DNA of 64,000 nucleotides, taken from contig CM051460.1 in NCBI GenBank assembly GCA_028095005.1, positions 111,015,039-111,079,038 on the forward strand, in the 5' to 3' direction. Positions 22,360-33,692 of the stretch are shown piece after piece. Below the pieces are notes generated by a model, which made no database searches, was not told the origin of the DNA, and saw only the letters and a program-made list of their open reading frames with translations. The translations under genes and the position numbers were made by a program. Within the stretch, counting starts at the first letter, position 1, and each line of letters starts with the position of its first letter. Origin of the DNA: Rhynchospora pubera (Eukaryota > Streptophyta > Magnoliopsida > Poales > Cyperaceae).

Positions 22360-22371
22360 TGGTATCAGAGC
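22360..22371 (+). other. Primer binding site of the gag-only element
   Basis: TGGTATCAGAGC, complementary to the initiator-Met tRNA 3' end, three bases after the LTR. Confidence 0.88.
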
Positions 22372-22412
22372 GGGAACCTTGATTAAGCTATTCTTAATCT
22401 CGATTTTCGATC

Positions 22413-23810
22413 ATGGCGGCTAGAATGGTACAAAAATCGGGTAAATTGGATCATACTTGCACAAATTTCTCTATTTGGAAAAATGGTATGGTTAGCTACC
22501 TCAAAAGCATGGGTGTTTGGTATATTGTGGCAAATGAATCTAGATTTAAACCAAATACTAACAAGCTTACCACCGAGGCCTTGAGGAAAAAGGAGGATAA
22601 TGACTATGCGGTCAATGTAATCCTAAGCTCGGTACATGAATCAATTGGTAGCACACTTGCTTGCGATTTTGATATAGCTAGGGACATATGGAGAGCCATC
22701 TTGAGTTGTTTCGAAGGAAGCCAAATGGGAGGAGTCCACACGGATTCGGAGTTCGATCCATGTGCATCCGATTCGGACAACTACGAAGAACATGCATTCA
22801 TTGCCAAAGAGATGGAATCCCCGATTCTTTCAAATCATTCCACTCCATCAACATCACCAAAGGCATGCTCTCCTAAGGTACATCTTTCTCTCAATGAATC
22901 TCTTAGTAGTAGTGATAGTGAGAGTGATGATGAACCAACTTGTTCAACCAAATGTGTTGATTGTGATAGGTTGAACTCTATTCTTGATGCTACCCATGAT
23001 GCTTTGGTTAGGAAATCCGATACCATAGAAACCTTAAAAACCAAGGTAGATGAGCTTACTTCTAAGATGGGTGAGTTTGAGGCTAAAATTAAGGAGCTTG
23101 AAAAACAACTTGAAAAACAACTTGAAAAACAACTTGAAAAACCGATTTTAGCCCAAGTTCCTAAAACGGATTTGAAAAACCTTTACAAAGGTCAAAAGCC
23201 TCATGACAAGTCCGGTCTTGGTTACCAAAAGTCTTATCAAACCAAGAAAAAGAACTTGTCATACAAAAATGGAAAATAAGTTGCACAAAACACACAATTT
23301 CAAAAACTTAGGAATTCTCGTGGTCATGCACATATGTACCAAAGGAAATCTAGAAACACTAGAGTGCAAAACGAAAAGAATTTGCAAAATCAAGAAAAGA
23401 AGGTTTTTGTTCCAAAGGCGTCCAATAAAATTTATTTTAGAGGACCCGATGGATGGTTTTATGAATTTAAAGAGCAACACTTTTCACAAAACCACAAAGC
23501 TCAATCCAATGGGCATAAAAAGAATGTTTCCCAACATTTCCAAAAGGATCGCAAAAAGGATTTTAATGCCTCATCCTATGATCCTAAGAAGAAGGCCGAA
23601 TACCTTAGATCCCATTACTATTCTCATTTTGTCAAGGGTTCTACCATGCCTAAGCCAACCAATGCATATTGCAACTATTGTTGTCAAAATGGTCATATCT
23701 CGTTGGAATGCAAACTTAGGAAACCAAATGGTGAGTCCAAAAGTAAGTGGGTTCCAAAAGCCCGTACCTCTAGTGGTACAACTAGTGGTATGGTAACCAA
23801 TGTGGCCTAA
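22413..23810 (+). pseudogene. Copia-type gag with one in-frame stop and an internal deletion
   Basis: A single frame of 465 codons broken by TAA at 23277-23279. The N-terminus is a copia gag start (LDHTCTNFSIWKNGMVSYLK ... DIARDIWRAILSCFEGS). It then jumps from the UBN2-type capsid region straight to a Ser/Asp-rich acidic stretch, so most of the capsid domain is deleted. A coiled coil with three copies of LEKQ (about residues 225-245) follows. After the stop come GPDGWFYEF and a CCHC knuckle, CNYCCQNGHISLEC (C-x2-C-x4-H-x4-C). The frame ends shortly after KWVPK, where pol would start in a full element. Whether readthrough yields the knuckle is unknown. Confidence 0.85.
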
Positions 23811-24110
23811 ATACCAAATTAACCCCCGGTCTTATAAGCCAAATATTTAGGGGGAGCCTCTTTATTTCTATCTTATTTTTGTTTGAGAGGTCAAATTTGG
23901 TCACACTACTTTGTGTAGTGCTCTAAATTGGTTCTCCAATTCCTTTTCTCCAAAATTAAGGGGGAGCCATAAATTTAGGGGGAGCTTGCTACAATTTTCA
24001 CTTTTTGTCGATTTACAAAAAGGGGGAGAATTGTAGTAAAGCTTGTGAAATGCCAAAATTTAATCGCTTTACTAATGATATTGTTTTGCAAATCGTCAAA
24101 AGGGGGAGAT

Positions 24111-25561
24111 TGTTGTACTAAACGTCTCTAGGTTTGTCGATTGCAAAACAATATCATTTGGCATTTAACAATCTTCTTTGAGTTTTATAAGAAGAAGATA
24201 CAATTTATGAGGACTTGGATAAAAGCTTTAAGAAAGATCAAGATCAAGTCATTAGAGAGCTTGTAGGCTAGTTTAGACTAGGATAGAAGGTATACTTTAG
24301 TCCTTGTTTATCCTTAAAATGGTCTAGATAGCGAAAAGCTCAATAAACCAGCAAAATCCTGTTTTCTGTGACCTAGCGTCGTACAACGCTAGATAGAGTT
24401 ACACAACTCTAGAACAGCTAAATTCATACTTTTGTGAATCAACGTTGCACAACGCTATATAGAGTTAGGCAACGCTGAGTCACAACGTTGTACAACGCTC
24501 AGTAGAGTTGTACAACGCTACAGTTAAAAACTTGGAAACTTTCCTGAGTACCATCGTGCAACGCCATATAGCGTTGCACAACGCCACAAAAATCCCAAGT
24601 TAGCTGTGCTGTTTTTACATGCAAAGTCTCTGGAGACGTTAGCCAACGTCTTTCAGCGTTGGGTAACGTTAGCGTTGTGTGACGGCATATAGAGTTGTAC
24701 AACGCTCTGTTGAATCTGTCAGAGTTGTTCCTTTTGTCTCCCTTTAGCGTTGTGTAACGCCATTCAGTGGCAAGCAACGCTCTGACAATTTCTAACGGAA
24801 TTGTCGGAGCTTTCCTTTGGTTTTACACTCCTGCGTTGTGCGACGGCATATAGCGTGGCACAACGCTCTGACAGACCAACGGCTATATTAAAGAACCGTT
24901 AGAATTTACAACGGTCATATTCCAGCGTGAATAGCGTTATACAACGCTGTGGCCTGTTTTTGCTGGGAAACTGCTCATTTCGAGCCCTATATATATCCAC
25001 CCCTTGTTCTCTCTCCAAAGAGAGCTTAGTCTTGCAAAATTAGACCAGAATTGAGCCTTTGAGCACAGGGATACTCTCCCACTTGAGCTTTTCATAGCTA
25101 GACCATCTTGAGAGATTTAGTAGCCTCAAACACCACCGCCCCGACATTGTCGCTAGGTGTAGGTTGGAATAGGTTGAGAGCTCTTCTCCTTTGAGGCCGT
25201 TGTGCCATTCGAGTTAGGCCGATCCGCCTCGAGTGTCCTTGTGACGAGGTGATTCGGTTCGAAGTTGTAGTCCCGTTCTTGTTGGAATTGAACGGAGCGC
25301 GCCCTTTCGTGGTAGCGGAACTCCCGGAGACGTACGACTAAGGCTAGCATTTCCTAGCGGGTCGGAACTCCGTAATCATACCGAGTGTTCAATTTCTCTC
25401 TCTCTTTTTCTCTTCATTATCTTGCTATACTTGAATTGCTTGTGTGCTTGCTTGTATTGGGTACCAATTGAATTGTGTTAGGGTAGTTCATACCAAACCG
25501 GTCCAAAACCTTAAATCGCTTCCGCTAAACTTTGATTAAGCCGCCCCCCTTAGGGACAACA
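24111..25561 (+). repeat. 3' LTR of the gag-only element
   Basis: About 1451 bases, nearly identical to 20895-22356. The clearest difference is loss of about 12 bases within the motif cluster near 24926. Confidence 0.92.
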
Positions 25562-25789
25562 GTTTTTTTTTCCTTTTCATTTGTGTTTGCAACCCAGACC
25601 CAGGGCACGGTTGAAGAAGGCACAAATTACAAATGAAAGAACAAAATAATTATGATTTTCGATTCTAATTGTAAAAATCAGATTGAAATCCTAAAATTTA
25701 GCACAAACTAGAATTTTGAAGACCCAAGCAAGCAAAGCATATGCGACTGACGAGGCAACCCCACCGAGTAACGAGAGCAACCGAGACGT

Positions 25790-25970
25790 AGGCTCATAGC
25801 CCCTCCTTGTTCATCAGGCCAGCAAGACGAGAGATGTAGATAGAGCCGTCGATCATCCCCTGCCACAGCTTGGATCGGAGGTCGAACGACCCATCATGCC
25901 AGAAAGGCGTGAGATTGAAGCAACGGATTGTCGGAGTGGCGACCGGAGCGGCAGCGTCTATGGTGGAGAC
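25790..25970 (-). pseudogene. Coding-like fragment carried inside the MULE
   Basis: The minus strand reads openly through APVATPTIRCFNLTPFWHDG, SFDLRSKLWQGMIDGSIYIS and RLAGLMNKEGL before a stop. The composition is GC-rich and unlike the flanking TIR. I do not recognise the source gene. Position inside a MULE suggests host-gene capture. Confidence 0.5.
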
Positions 25971-26089
25971 ATAAAATTAGTGACGGGAATAACAACTAAT
26001 TGAAGCTGTAGTCATGTCCTCATGTCACGAGACCTTCCTCTCTGAGTCGCACAGGGAGAAAAAGAAAAGGAGAAAGGGCATTTTAGAAA

Positions 26090-26275
26090 ATACTAAATTA
26101 ATATTTGAGGTACAGTGTATTTGTATTATTTTTATTATATAAGAGTATGAGAAATGTATTTGGGTGGCAATTTTCTAAATAAAAGAGATTTAGAGTGGCA
26201 ATATGCTAAGGATTAGTTTTGGGGTGGCATTTCTCTAATTTTAAAGTTTTGAAATGGCATATATCTAATTTTCCC
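26090..26275 (-). repeat. Right TIR of the MULE
   Basis: Complement of 20625-20815; followed directly by the TTAAATTTG target duplication. Confidence 0.85.
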
Positions 26276-26284
26276 TTAAATTTG

Positions 26285-28179
26285 TAGGGTATTTTAGCAA
26301 AATAATTCATTTGGCTACCTTTTAAATGTTCTATTTTCTAAATTTTTTGCTGCTATTTTCTAAATTTGGAAGAATTAGTGAGCATGTTTGATACTTAGAG
26401 ACAGAAAATAATATTGCTATATATTTTCGTTCTATACCTATAAAATGTTTGATGTAATGCCTCAGAGAGATGATTTTGTAATATTTCTTTTCAATTTAGT
26501 GTCTTTATAATCTCTTTTTCTTTGTAATTTTTTTTCTTTTTTTCCTGTTACATATGCAATTGCTCAAGAAACACCATATTTCAACTAGCAAACTCTCTGT
26601 CTAACCTATTTATTAGTTACAAAGAAGAATCTGACATTTTTTTCCCTTAGTTGAAAAGTTTGAAATGATTTTTTCTGTTTCTTTTTCCTTCATTTTTTTA
26701 CCTTCCTAAAATCTTCTTTTTTTAGTTAGCTGCTATTACGCATATTACCAGTACTTACTTACTGGTACAGACATTGCTTTTCTCTTGCATTTATGGATGT
26801 ATTTCTCTTTGGGTGTATTTTTGTTCAATTTCAGTGTACCTCTCCTAATTTACAACCATTTAATTGAACGATACTACATTGTCAATTCAATAGTAGCTCT
26901 ATGAGATTTTCTTTTTCCTTCTCTGCTCTTGCTTTTTCTGTGTTGAAACAATTGTTGTTTATTCTAAAAATTTGTTATTTTTATAATGATATCTGTCCTT
27001 TTTCCGTAGCATTTCCATTTTCCATTGTTGTTCCTCAACAAAGAAATGATAGCTCTTTACTTTTTTGGCACCTTGGTATGGGGCTTTTTAGAATAATTTG
27101 TTTACCGGTCGCATTTTGGGTTTTGTTAGGGGTCATAGCGAATAAAAAGTCTTGCTGTTTTGTTGTGCAGGGATAGCTTCTATGTGTAATGACAGAATAA
27201 GAGTAGAATGTAATCCCACTTATTTCCAAAAGAAAGATTACATATTTTTGGCTGAAGTTGTATATGATGATTTTTTTTACAAACGTCCTTTTTGTGATCC
27301 AATTCAGCAATCAAATTTAATTATTTTTGTCCTCAAAGTATGTAATCTGTTAATTTAATTAAACTGTTTATATGTATTGTATTTTTTTGAAGGTGGTTTT
27401 GATGGGACGGAAGTCGGAAGAGGGAGTGGTGGTGGATCAATATTGGGGGCGTTTGGATGGGGTTGGAATAAGTGGGAATTGCAAATTTCCGGAATTTCAT
27501 ATGCCAAATTTATTATAAACAATCCAAATTCTTCACAAAGTTACACACTTCCCAATAAATTTATACCTAGAATTACAAATTCCCCAAATTCCTACAACAT
27601 CCAAACGGCCCCAATGTGGGGATGTAGGAGCTAGATTTACTACAAGTGGTGGTGGTTGTGAAGGCATGGTAAGAAAACTTTTGGTTGGTTAGAAGAAACT
27701 CATGTTGAGAGAGTTTTTTTTTCTTTAAAACTAATTCGATGTCGAGAGAGTTCTTTTTTTTTTCTTAAAGCTTATTAGTATTCAAATTTTGTCATAAAAG
27801 ATGAGAGAAGCCCTTGATTATGAAAGGGTAAAACATGGCCAATTCATGGATAGCATAAAATAAAATAACTGAAAGTTCATTGATAGTTGAAACTAAGAGA
27901 CGTCTCTCTTCAATCGCTGTACATTTTTTAGTTGTCATTTTTACATGGAGCAATGTGCATAAAATTTTGTTATTTCATCAATTTATTTGCTACCATCTTT
28001 TTCAAGTTTGATGGATTATTCTTCTGTTTTTTGTTTTTTTTTTCTTTTTAGCACTAGATCAATCTTTTATTATAGAAGCTTATTTGTGAACGGTGAACCA
28101 TATAGGACATGCGTTATATATATATTTTTTTCATAATTTGAGTAAATAAATTTTCAAAAAATAAAAAGGATACTCAAAT
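26285..28179. other. T-rich region with small open frames, no gene supported
   Basis: Overlapping frames at 26901-27360 are low complexity and unrecognised. It contains the MITE at 27445-27612 and ends at a Helitron 3' terminus, so part of it may be Helitron interior; its 5' end was not found. Confidence 0.4.
27445..27612. mobile_element. MITE, GGCTCCGTTTGGAT family
   Basis: Ends GGGGGCGTTTGGATG and CATCCAAACGGCCCC are near-perfect inverted repeats. Core TTTATTATAAACAATCCAAAT and TTCACAAAGTTACACACTTCC shared with other copies. Confidence 0.8.
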
Positions 28180-28207
28180 AGCGGCGAAGCCGCTGCTACC
28201 CACCTAG
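28180..28207 (+). mobile_element. Helitron 3' terminus
   Basis: A hairpin AGCGGC-GAA-GCCGCT is followed nine bases later by CTAG and then a T. This is the classic Helitron 3' end. The 5' TC end was not located. Confidence 0.6.
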
Positions 28208-28403
28208 TAGAGATTAATATTATGTTAAACTTCGCCATGAAAAACGAAGCGCTGGAGATATGCATTATGAAGAGGATAATATATTTGGGTTTGAGGTATA
28301 TTCGATTTCTTTGTTCTAAAAATAGAGTGGATGATGTCTGCCATGTTTGTAGTTTATATTCATGCTTTCTGACTTTTTAGATGGCTTGACGTGTCCATCT
28401 TTG

Positions 28404-28500
28404 TTGAAGTTGTGATTTATGCATAACCTTGGGGCACTTTATCATTATAACAAAAGTTGTGATTTATGTATAACCTTGGGGGCACTTTATCATTATACAA
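28404..28500. repeat. Tandem duplication, about 46 bp x 2
   Basis: GTTGTGATTTATGCATAACC through CACTTTATCATTATA occurs twice with one or two changes. Confidence 0.8.
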
Positions 28501-29286
28501 TGTTATATTCAGTTTTATGATAGCATTGCAAGTGATTACCTGCCAAGATGTTGGCTGTAATTGCTGGTATACAACTAAAGTCGAGTTGTTTAACTGATAC
28601 CCCTGAATGTGCAAGGAACCAAAAATATTAGTATCTTGGGACCTTGAACCGTGCAATGGAAACTTGCTAGATACTTAAAATTGATTGTACTTGCATAGGC
28701 ACCCATTAGCGGTGCCATACATAGTAATTGGTACACGGTGACCTGGGCTAGACCAAAATTTCTAAACCTGTACACAATAGTCCATTTCGTGTTTTTAATT
28801 GAAGAAATAATGAACAATTTGAAAGGAAGAAACAAAGAGAAAAATATAATGTATTATGACTTATGAGAAGGGACTGATTTGCTTTTTAAATTTGGGCTAC
28901 TAGCATGATATGTTGTCTCTGCTAGAAAAGTCCACTTAAACTTTTATGGCTATCCTTTTATTTTTAAAGGGAAAAACGATAAGTCCCCAAAAGTTGGTAA
29001 TGGTAGGGTCTGGCTGGTAGAGCAATAATATTCATGCAACTAACATTGATATTTTTATATTAATATCCTAGTTCCCTACTAATATCAACATGAGAATATA
29101 ATTAAACTGACAATAACAAATGAGCTTCCAATAAGACTAAAATGCGAAGAATAACATATTCACGGACATTCGATCAATATGGATATACAAAGAAGCCTCC
29201 CACATAATCTAATATTCATGGAGCAATAAAACAAACCCCAAATTTGAGAACTTATTGGCGTTCAATGCCAGATAAAACAGTGCAAG
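28501..29286. other. 3' flank of the acid phosphatase gene
   Basis: No supported gene. The ~200 bases next to 29287 are presumably the 3' UTR. I saw no clear polyadenylation cluster that fixes its end. Confidence 0.4.
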
Positions 29287-30774
29287 TTAACTAATGTAAT
29301 ACATGGGATTTGGAAGCTTGAAGGATCTAGCGGCCATAGGCAACCCCAATAAATCGCTCCATTGGTCGCCAGAACTACCATGAATTCGGTATCCTTCGGC
29401 TTCCAACTCGGCTCTTTTCTCTGATTTGTATACAACAGCAGTCTTTCCAATGTCTGACGCATCCCTGCCACAACAGGACATGATATAACAAAATTAGACT
29501 TTGAAAGATGAAGGTTTCATCCATATCCTTGCAAACACACAAAAAAAAATAATAATAATAAATAATCATTCTACCCTCACAACAGCAATCTTTCGAGAGC
29601 TGCCTAACTAGAAGCATCACACTGGTCTTTTCTACATAGAGGGCTAGACAATCTTTTATTTCTCAAAAAGTTTCCAAAGACTACAGGTGGTATTCATTTG
29701 TTCAGGTAAGGCCATTAATCCATTATACATTGAAAATTTGCATCTGTATACAAGATAACTTAAGGTTTGTACTAAAGTATCCCAATTTATTCAAAACATT
29801 GTATTGTGTGTGTCAAAGAAGAATACTGAAGTGAAATCAAAATTTATATATATACCTCAATATTAGCCTTGACCATGAATTATAGCCGGCAAACAGGAGG
29901 TTCTGCTCTGTTACATTTCTTTGAAGTTCCATTCGACCGGTTAATAAAACCATGTGAAAACCTAATCCTAGAAGTTCATTATACATTTTTATACTTGCTG
30001 GTAAAGCTGGTGCCTTTGCTTGAGCCACCCAGTCATTAAAGGAAGTTTCATTGAATACGTTAGACCTGCCAAAATAAAATCAGACAAAACATTACAATTC
30101 TGAGCAAAGGCAAGTTTCAATCCAAAACCAACAATTTTATAAATTGGCGTCATTCCAAAATTGTTGGTTCTTGTTACAAATTGTTAGTAATCAAATTCAA
30201 AATAATATCAATTGAACGATCCATTCCATACTTCAGGTACATTACATATTGGTTAATAGTTAATACTGATAACAGTAATAAAGGTTCCAGCACAAACACA
30301 AATTAATTGAAACAAAACTGTACTTTTTACCAGTACCAACAAAAAATAAAGATCCTTTTCTTACCCCCATCCACTGGATGCATAATACGGCGCATTAGAT
30401 AAGAGCGTCTCATCCACATCAAAAACCCAAATATCTTTTCCATCTCCAGCCAATGTCACATCCTTGGCAAAATTGATAGAATCATGCGCCACCACGTCAG
30501 AATCAGATCGATACTTCTCTCCCTCCATGTACGCTTGCACGAACGCAACACACTTCTCTGGTATAGTCGACCATCTACCCGCATTGTTGGTCTCCACCGA
30601 AAGCCTCCAGCTGTCGCAGTACTGGTCGTCCGACGAACTGGAGCGTCCAGTCGAGAGGAATAGGCTGGGGTCGTCGGGTAACGATCGGAGGATGGATTTG
30701 GCGGAGGCCCAAGAGGCGAGGAGAGAGAGGAGAAGCAGGGAGGAGAGAAGCTTTGGCAATGGCGTCGATGGCAT
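29287..30774 (-). CDS. VSP-like acid phosphatase (HAD subfamily IIIB), three exons
   Basis: Exons on the minus strand are 30774-30365, 30065-29856 and 29464-29287 (410, 210 and 178 bases). All junctions are GT..AG. Together they give 265 residues. Residues 1-25 form a signal peptide ending SWASA, so the protein enters the secretory pathway. The mature part has DQYCDSWRL, then motif I FDVDETLLSN (118-127) with both aspartates, motif II LLTGR, and the C-terminal GSSGDQWSDL and PNPMYYIS block. This is the plant vegetative-storage-protein/acid-phosphatase family, which hydrolyses phosphate esters; the retained DxDET suggests catalysis rather than pure storage. The only family residue I miss is the glycine after LILR at the exon 2/3 join. 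A diverged paralogue with the same exon sizes lies at 33693-42431. Confidence 0.93.
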
Positions 30775-31479
30775 TTTGGTAAATTGGATAGAGATTGGAA
30801 GGTAAATGGGGAAAGATCTCTCTTGTGATTATGAAATCTCTCCCAATTCCCTTCTTTTGAGCTTTTTTTTTATTTTTGAATTATCTGTTTTGTTGTTTAT
30901 TGTTTGTTCTTTTTATTGTAGTTGGAAATTGGAATATTACTGGATTAGTGGATTGGGTATCGCCAACTTTTCTTCGGCATTATTTAGCTGGAGACACCAG
31001 GGATATGGAAATTTGTTACTTGGATCTATTGGAGTATATAGGACTGGACTCTCTTTTTTTGGAATGACTGGAGAAAGTACTTTGTTAAAGATAATCATAG
31101 CAAACTTTTAAATAAATTATCTATCTTTGATTAAGATTATCATAGCAAGCATGAAACACATTGGTATTATATTATTTTTTATGAGATACATTGGTGTTGT
31201 GGCGTTAATTCTCCTCTTGTTGGAGCATTGCACATTTATTAGAATAAAAAAGTAATGACAGTTGACCTTTTGGCGAGAAAAAAAAATTACAGTTGACCTT
31301 TTGGTGAGAAAAATATTTATTTGGATGATTTTCCTTTTTAATTATATCTAGTTCTTGGTTCTGATTTGGTAATGAAATCGCAATAGTCGACAAAAATCGT
31401 TTATTTCAAACTCCGAATTGCTTCCACGAAATCTATTGAAACAAACCTTGTGCCATGTCATCCAACCACCAATATTCAA
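30775..31479. other. Upstream region of the acid phosphatase gene
   Basis: Likely promoter and leader for the minus-strand gene. A small tandem duplication (GTTGACCTTTTGG..GAGAAAAA, 31260-31312) is the only structure seen. Confidence 0.4.
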
Positions 31480-31754
31480 AAATAATAATATTATTATCGG
31501 GGGTGATAAGGATCATCCCCGATATTCATCATCCCCATCATTCCCACGCGTTTTTCTAATTTAGGATTTACGCGTTTTCTATTTCTGGAAATCACTCTGT
31601 TTCCCTCCCTGCGTATGCTCGTCCCTCCTCTCATTCCTCCTGCGTACGCTCCCCCTCCCCCTCCCCTCTCTCACAGACACCCTCCCTGCGTATGCTCGTC
31701 CCTCCTCCCATTCCTCCTGCGTACGCCCCCCCTCCCCCTCCCCTCTCTCACAGA

Positions 31755-32635
31755 CACTATATATTGATTATAATTGTTGAAGTTAATATATATAACTGTT
31801 GAAGTTAATATATATAACTGTTGAAGCTAATATATATGCCAACTTCAATAATTTAAATATGCCCACTTCAAATATTACCTTCAACATTTAAATATGCCTA
31901 GTTCAACAATTATATATATTAACTTCAACAGTTATATATATTAAATTCAACAGTTACATATATAACATATTATACAACAGTTACATATATAACTTCAACA
32001 GCTACATATATAACTTCAACAGTTATATATATTAACTTCAACAGTTATATATATTAAATTCAACAGTTACATATATAACATATTATACAACAGTTACATA
32101 TATAACTTCAACAGCTACAACTTCAACAGTTATATATATTAACTTCAACATTTATATATAGTAACTTCAACAGTATGCTTTCGGCTAACCAGCCCATGGG
32201 TACAGAGCCCGTAAGACCCCCACCTCAAAAAGCCCGATAGAAGCACGAAGACGGAACGAGCAGAACAAAGAAGAATCGAGGATTAAATCCGCTACACACT
32301 TGATTTATATTCATGAGAAGAGCAAAGCCAAGAGCACACCAGAATAGCCATGTATAAAGCATATGCACGTAACTAGATACACTGACTCTACATCTTACTA
32401 TGAAATGAGAGAGCTATAACTTCAACAGTTATATATATTAACTTCAACAATTATATATATTAACTTCAGCAGTTACATATATAACATATTAACTTCAGCA
32501 GTACATAGAGAATGTTCGTGGCGTGTAGTTTGATTTCCGAATTATGAAATTCTTGGCCAGAGAGTTAACTTCAACAGTTAGGATATTACCTTCAACATTT
32601 AATTATATTAACTTCAACAGTTATGAAATGTGTAG
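31755..32635. repeat. Minisatellite, about 20-bp ACTTCAACAGTTATATATATT unit
   Basis: More than 20 degenerate units, first in one orientation (TTGAAGTTAATATATATAAC, 31770-31840) and then in the other (31900-32170 and 32415-32620). A larger unit of about 110 bases is repeated at 31905-32000 and 32015-32120. Confidence 0.85.
32173..32415. other. Unexplained non-repeat block inside the minisatellite
   Basis: About 240 bases of ordinary composition (CCAGCCCATGGGTACAGAGC ... CATCTTACTATGAAATGAG) interrupt the repeat. Probably an inserted mobile sequence, but its ends and family are not recognisable. Confidence 0.4.
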
Positions 32636-32883
32636 GAGGGAAAGAGGGAGTGTGGGGGGACAGCGTACGTGAGAGGGATGAGGGGGGAGGGGGGCAGCGT
32701 ACGTGAGAGGGAGGATGGAGGACAGTGTACGCGAGAGGGGGAAGAGATTAGTTCACGCGGGAGAATGGAGACAGCGTACGCGGAAGGAGAGCTCACGCGT
32801 TTTCTCTTTCTGAAATTCGGGGATGATGGGGATGATATAATCTCTGGGATGGTCCTAAGCAATTCCGATATTATTATTATTAA

Positions 32884-33692
32884 ATGTGATACATCAAATT
32901 ATAAAGCAAAACAAAAATAGAATCCTAAAATTAATTATTTAATCCAAAAAGCCAACAAAGACGATAGTTATTATTAAACTATAAATAAAACAGATATAAA
33001 TTGCATATTTATTTTAGTTAATACTCCCAACGAACGTATGCATTTTTTTCTTTTACGACGATAGAAAATTTGTTGTACAATTTTATTTATTTTCCTTGAC
33101 CGTGACTATCAAGTTTTTCATCATAGCTATTACTTATCGACAATATATCTACGCCTCCGTTTGGATACGTTGAGAAGAAATAGGAAGAAGGGAAGAAAAA
33201 AAATTATAAACAATCCAAACTCTTCACAAAGTTACACACTTTCCAATACTTCTTCCCTTCTTCCCACTTAATTAGGACACAATTTCATCCTGCATTAATT
33301 ACAATTACAACATAGTCATTCCTACAATTAACTTTAACAACAACATATTTTTCTTACACCAAACAACATACCAACAACAACACTAAATAACATATTATTT
33401 TATTTTTTTTACCTAAAATCTCCGTTCATTACTATTAAGTAAAACACGCGATTTTAATTAAAAAAAATTGATTATAGCAAATGTGCTAATGTGCTTACAA
33501 CAGAACTCAAATACAAAGACTTACAGACGAACCCACAATTAATCCACATGTGGGTAAACAAATAAGACTACTACATAATTAAGCATCAATGGTGCAATAA
33601 CAATCGCCACAATTCGACAATAATTTCGTGCTCTCCTTGCAGAGAACTTATTGAAATGCATTGAAAGAAAGTAAGCAAAAAATTATAAGAAG
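32884..33692. other. Intergenic, AT-rich
   Basis: No gene supported apart from a partial MITE at 33154-33270. The last 100 bases are the likely 3' UTR of the disrupted phosphatase. Confidence 0.4.
33154..33270. mobile_element. Partial MITE, GGCTCCGTTTGGAT family
   Basis: Left end CCTCCGTTTGGATACG and the family core (AATTATAAACAATCCAAACT, TTCACAAAGTTACACACTTTCC) are present; the right inverted repeat is missing. Confidence 0.55.

Larger units (their letters stand above)
20895..25561 (+). mobile_element. Gag-only Ty1/copia-like LTR retrotransposon (TR-GAG type)
   Basis: The LTRs 20895-22356 and 24111-25561 start TGTTGTACTAAACG and end GGGACAACA. GTTTT is duplicated at 20890-20894 and 25562-25566. 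The primer site TGGTATCAGAGC (22360-22371) follows the first LTR, and a purine tract AAAAGGGGGAGA precedes the second. Between them lies only a gag frame with one stop; there is no protease, integrase, RT or RNase H. The LTRs differ at about a dozen positions plus one 12-bp deletion in 1.45 kb, so the insertion is recent. Mobility would need enzymes from another element. It is inserted inside the MULE. Confidence 0.92.
20625..26275. mobile_element. MULE with long TIRs, interrupted by an LTR retrotransposon
   Basis: Inverted repeats of about 190 bases (20625-20815 and 26090-26275) begin GGGAAAATTAGATA and are over 90% alike by eye. TTAAATTTG is duplicated perfectly at 20616-20624 and 26276-26284, the 9-bp size typical of Mutator-like elements. 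Removing the nested retrotransposon leaves an element of about 1 kb with no transposase. It carries a reading-frame fragment at 25790-25970 on the minus strand, so it is probably a Pack-MULE. Confidence 0.85.
31480..32883. mobile_element. Large inverted-repeat (foldback-like) element
   Basis: The ends are inverted: AATAATAATATTATTATCGG near 31480 against AATTCCGATATTATTATTATT at the right. Inside come GATCATCCCC/CATCCCCATCA and CACGCGTTTT, then CGTACGC-rich C/T tracts (31620-31760) complementary to the G/A tracts at 32640-32800. The arms are about 270 bases. The centre is filled with an ACTTCAACAGTTATATATATTA minisatellite. No transposase. I did not find a target duplication. Confidence 0.65.

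Noticed and set aside
26901..27358. Small hydrophobic frames as membrane proteins
   Set aside because: The T-rich composition alone yields Phe/Leu-rich translations; there is no start context or family match.
30464..30805. A plus-strand frame of 113 residues opposite phosphatase exon 1
   Set aside because: It is the antisense shadow of a well-supported exon; the same happens opposite exon 1 of the second gene at 42193-42585.
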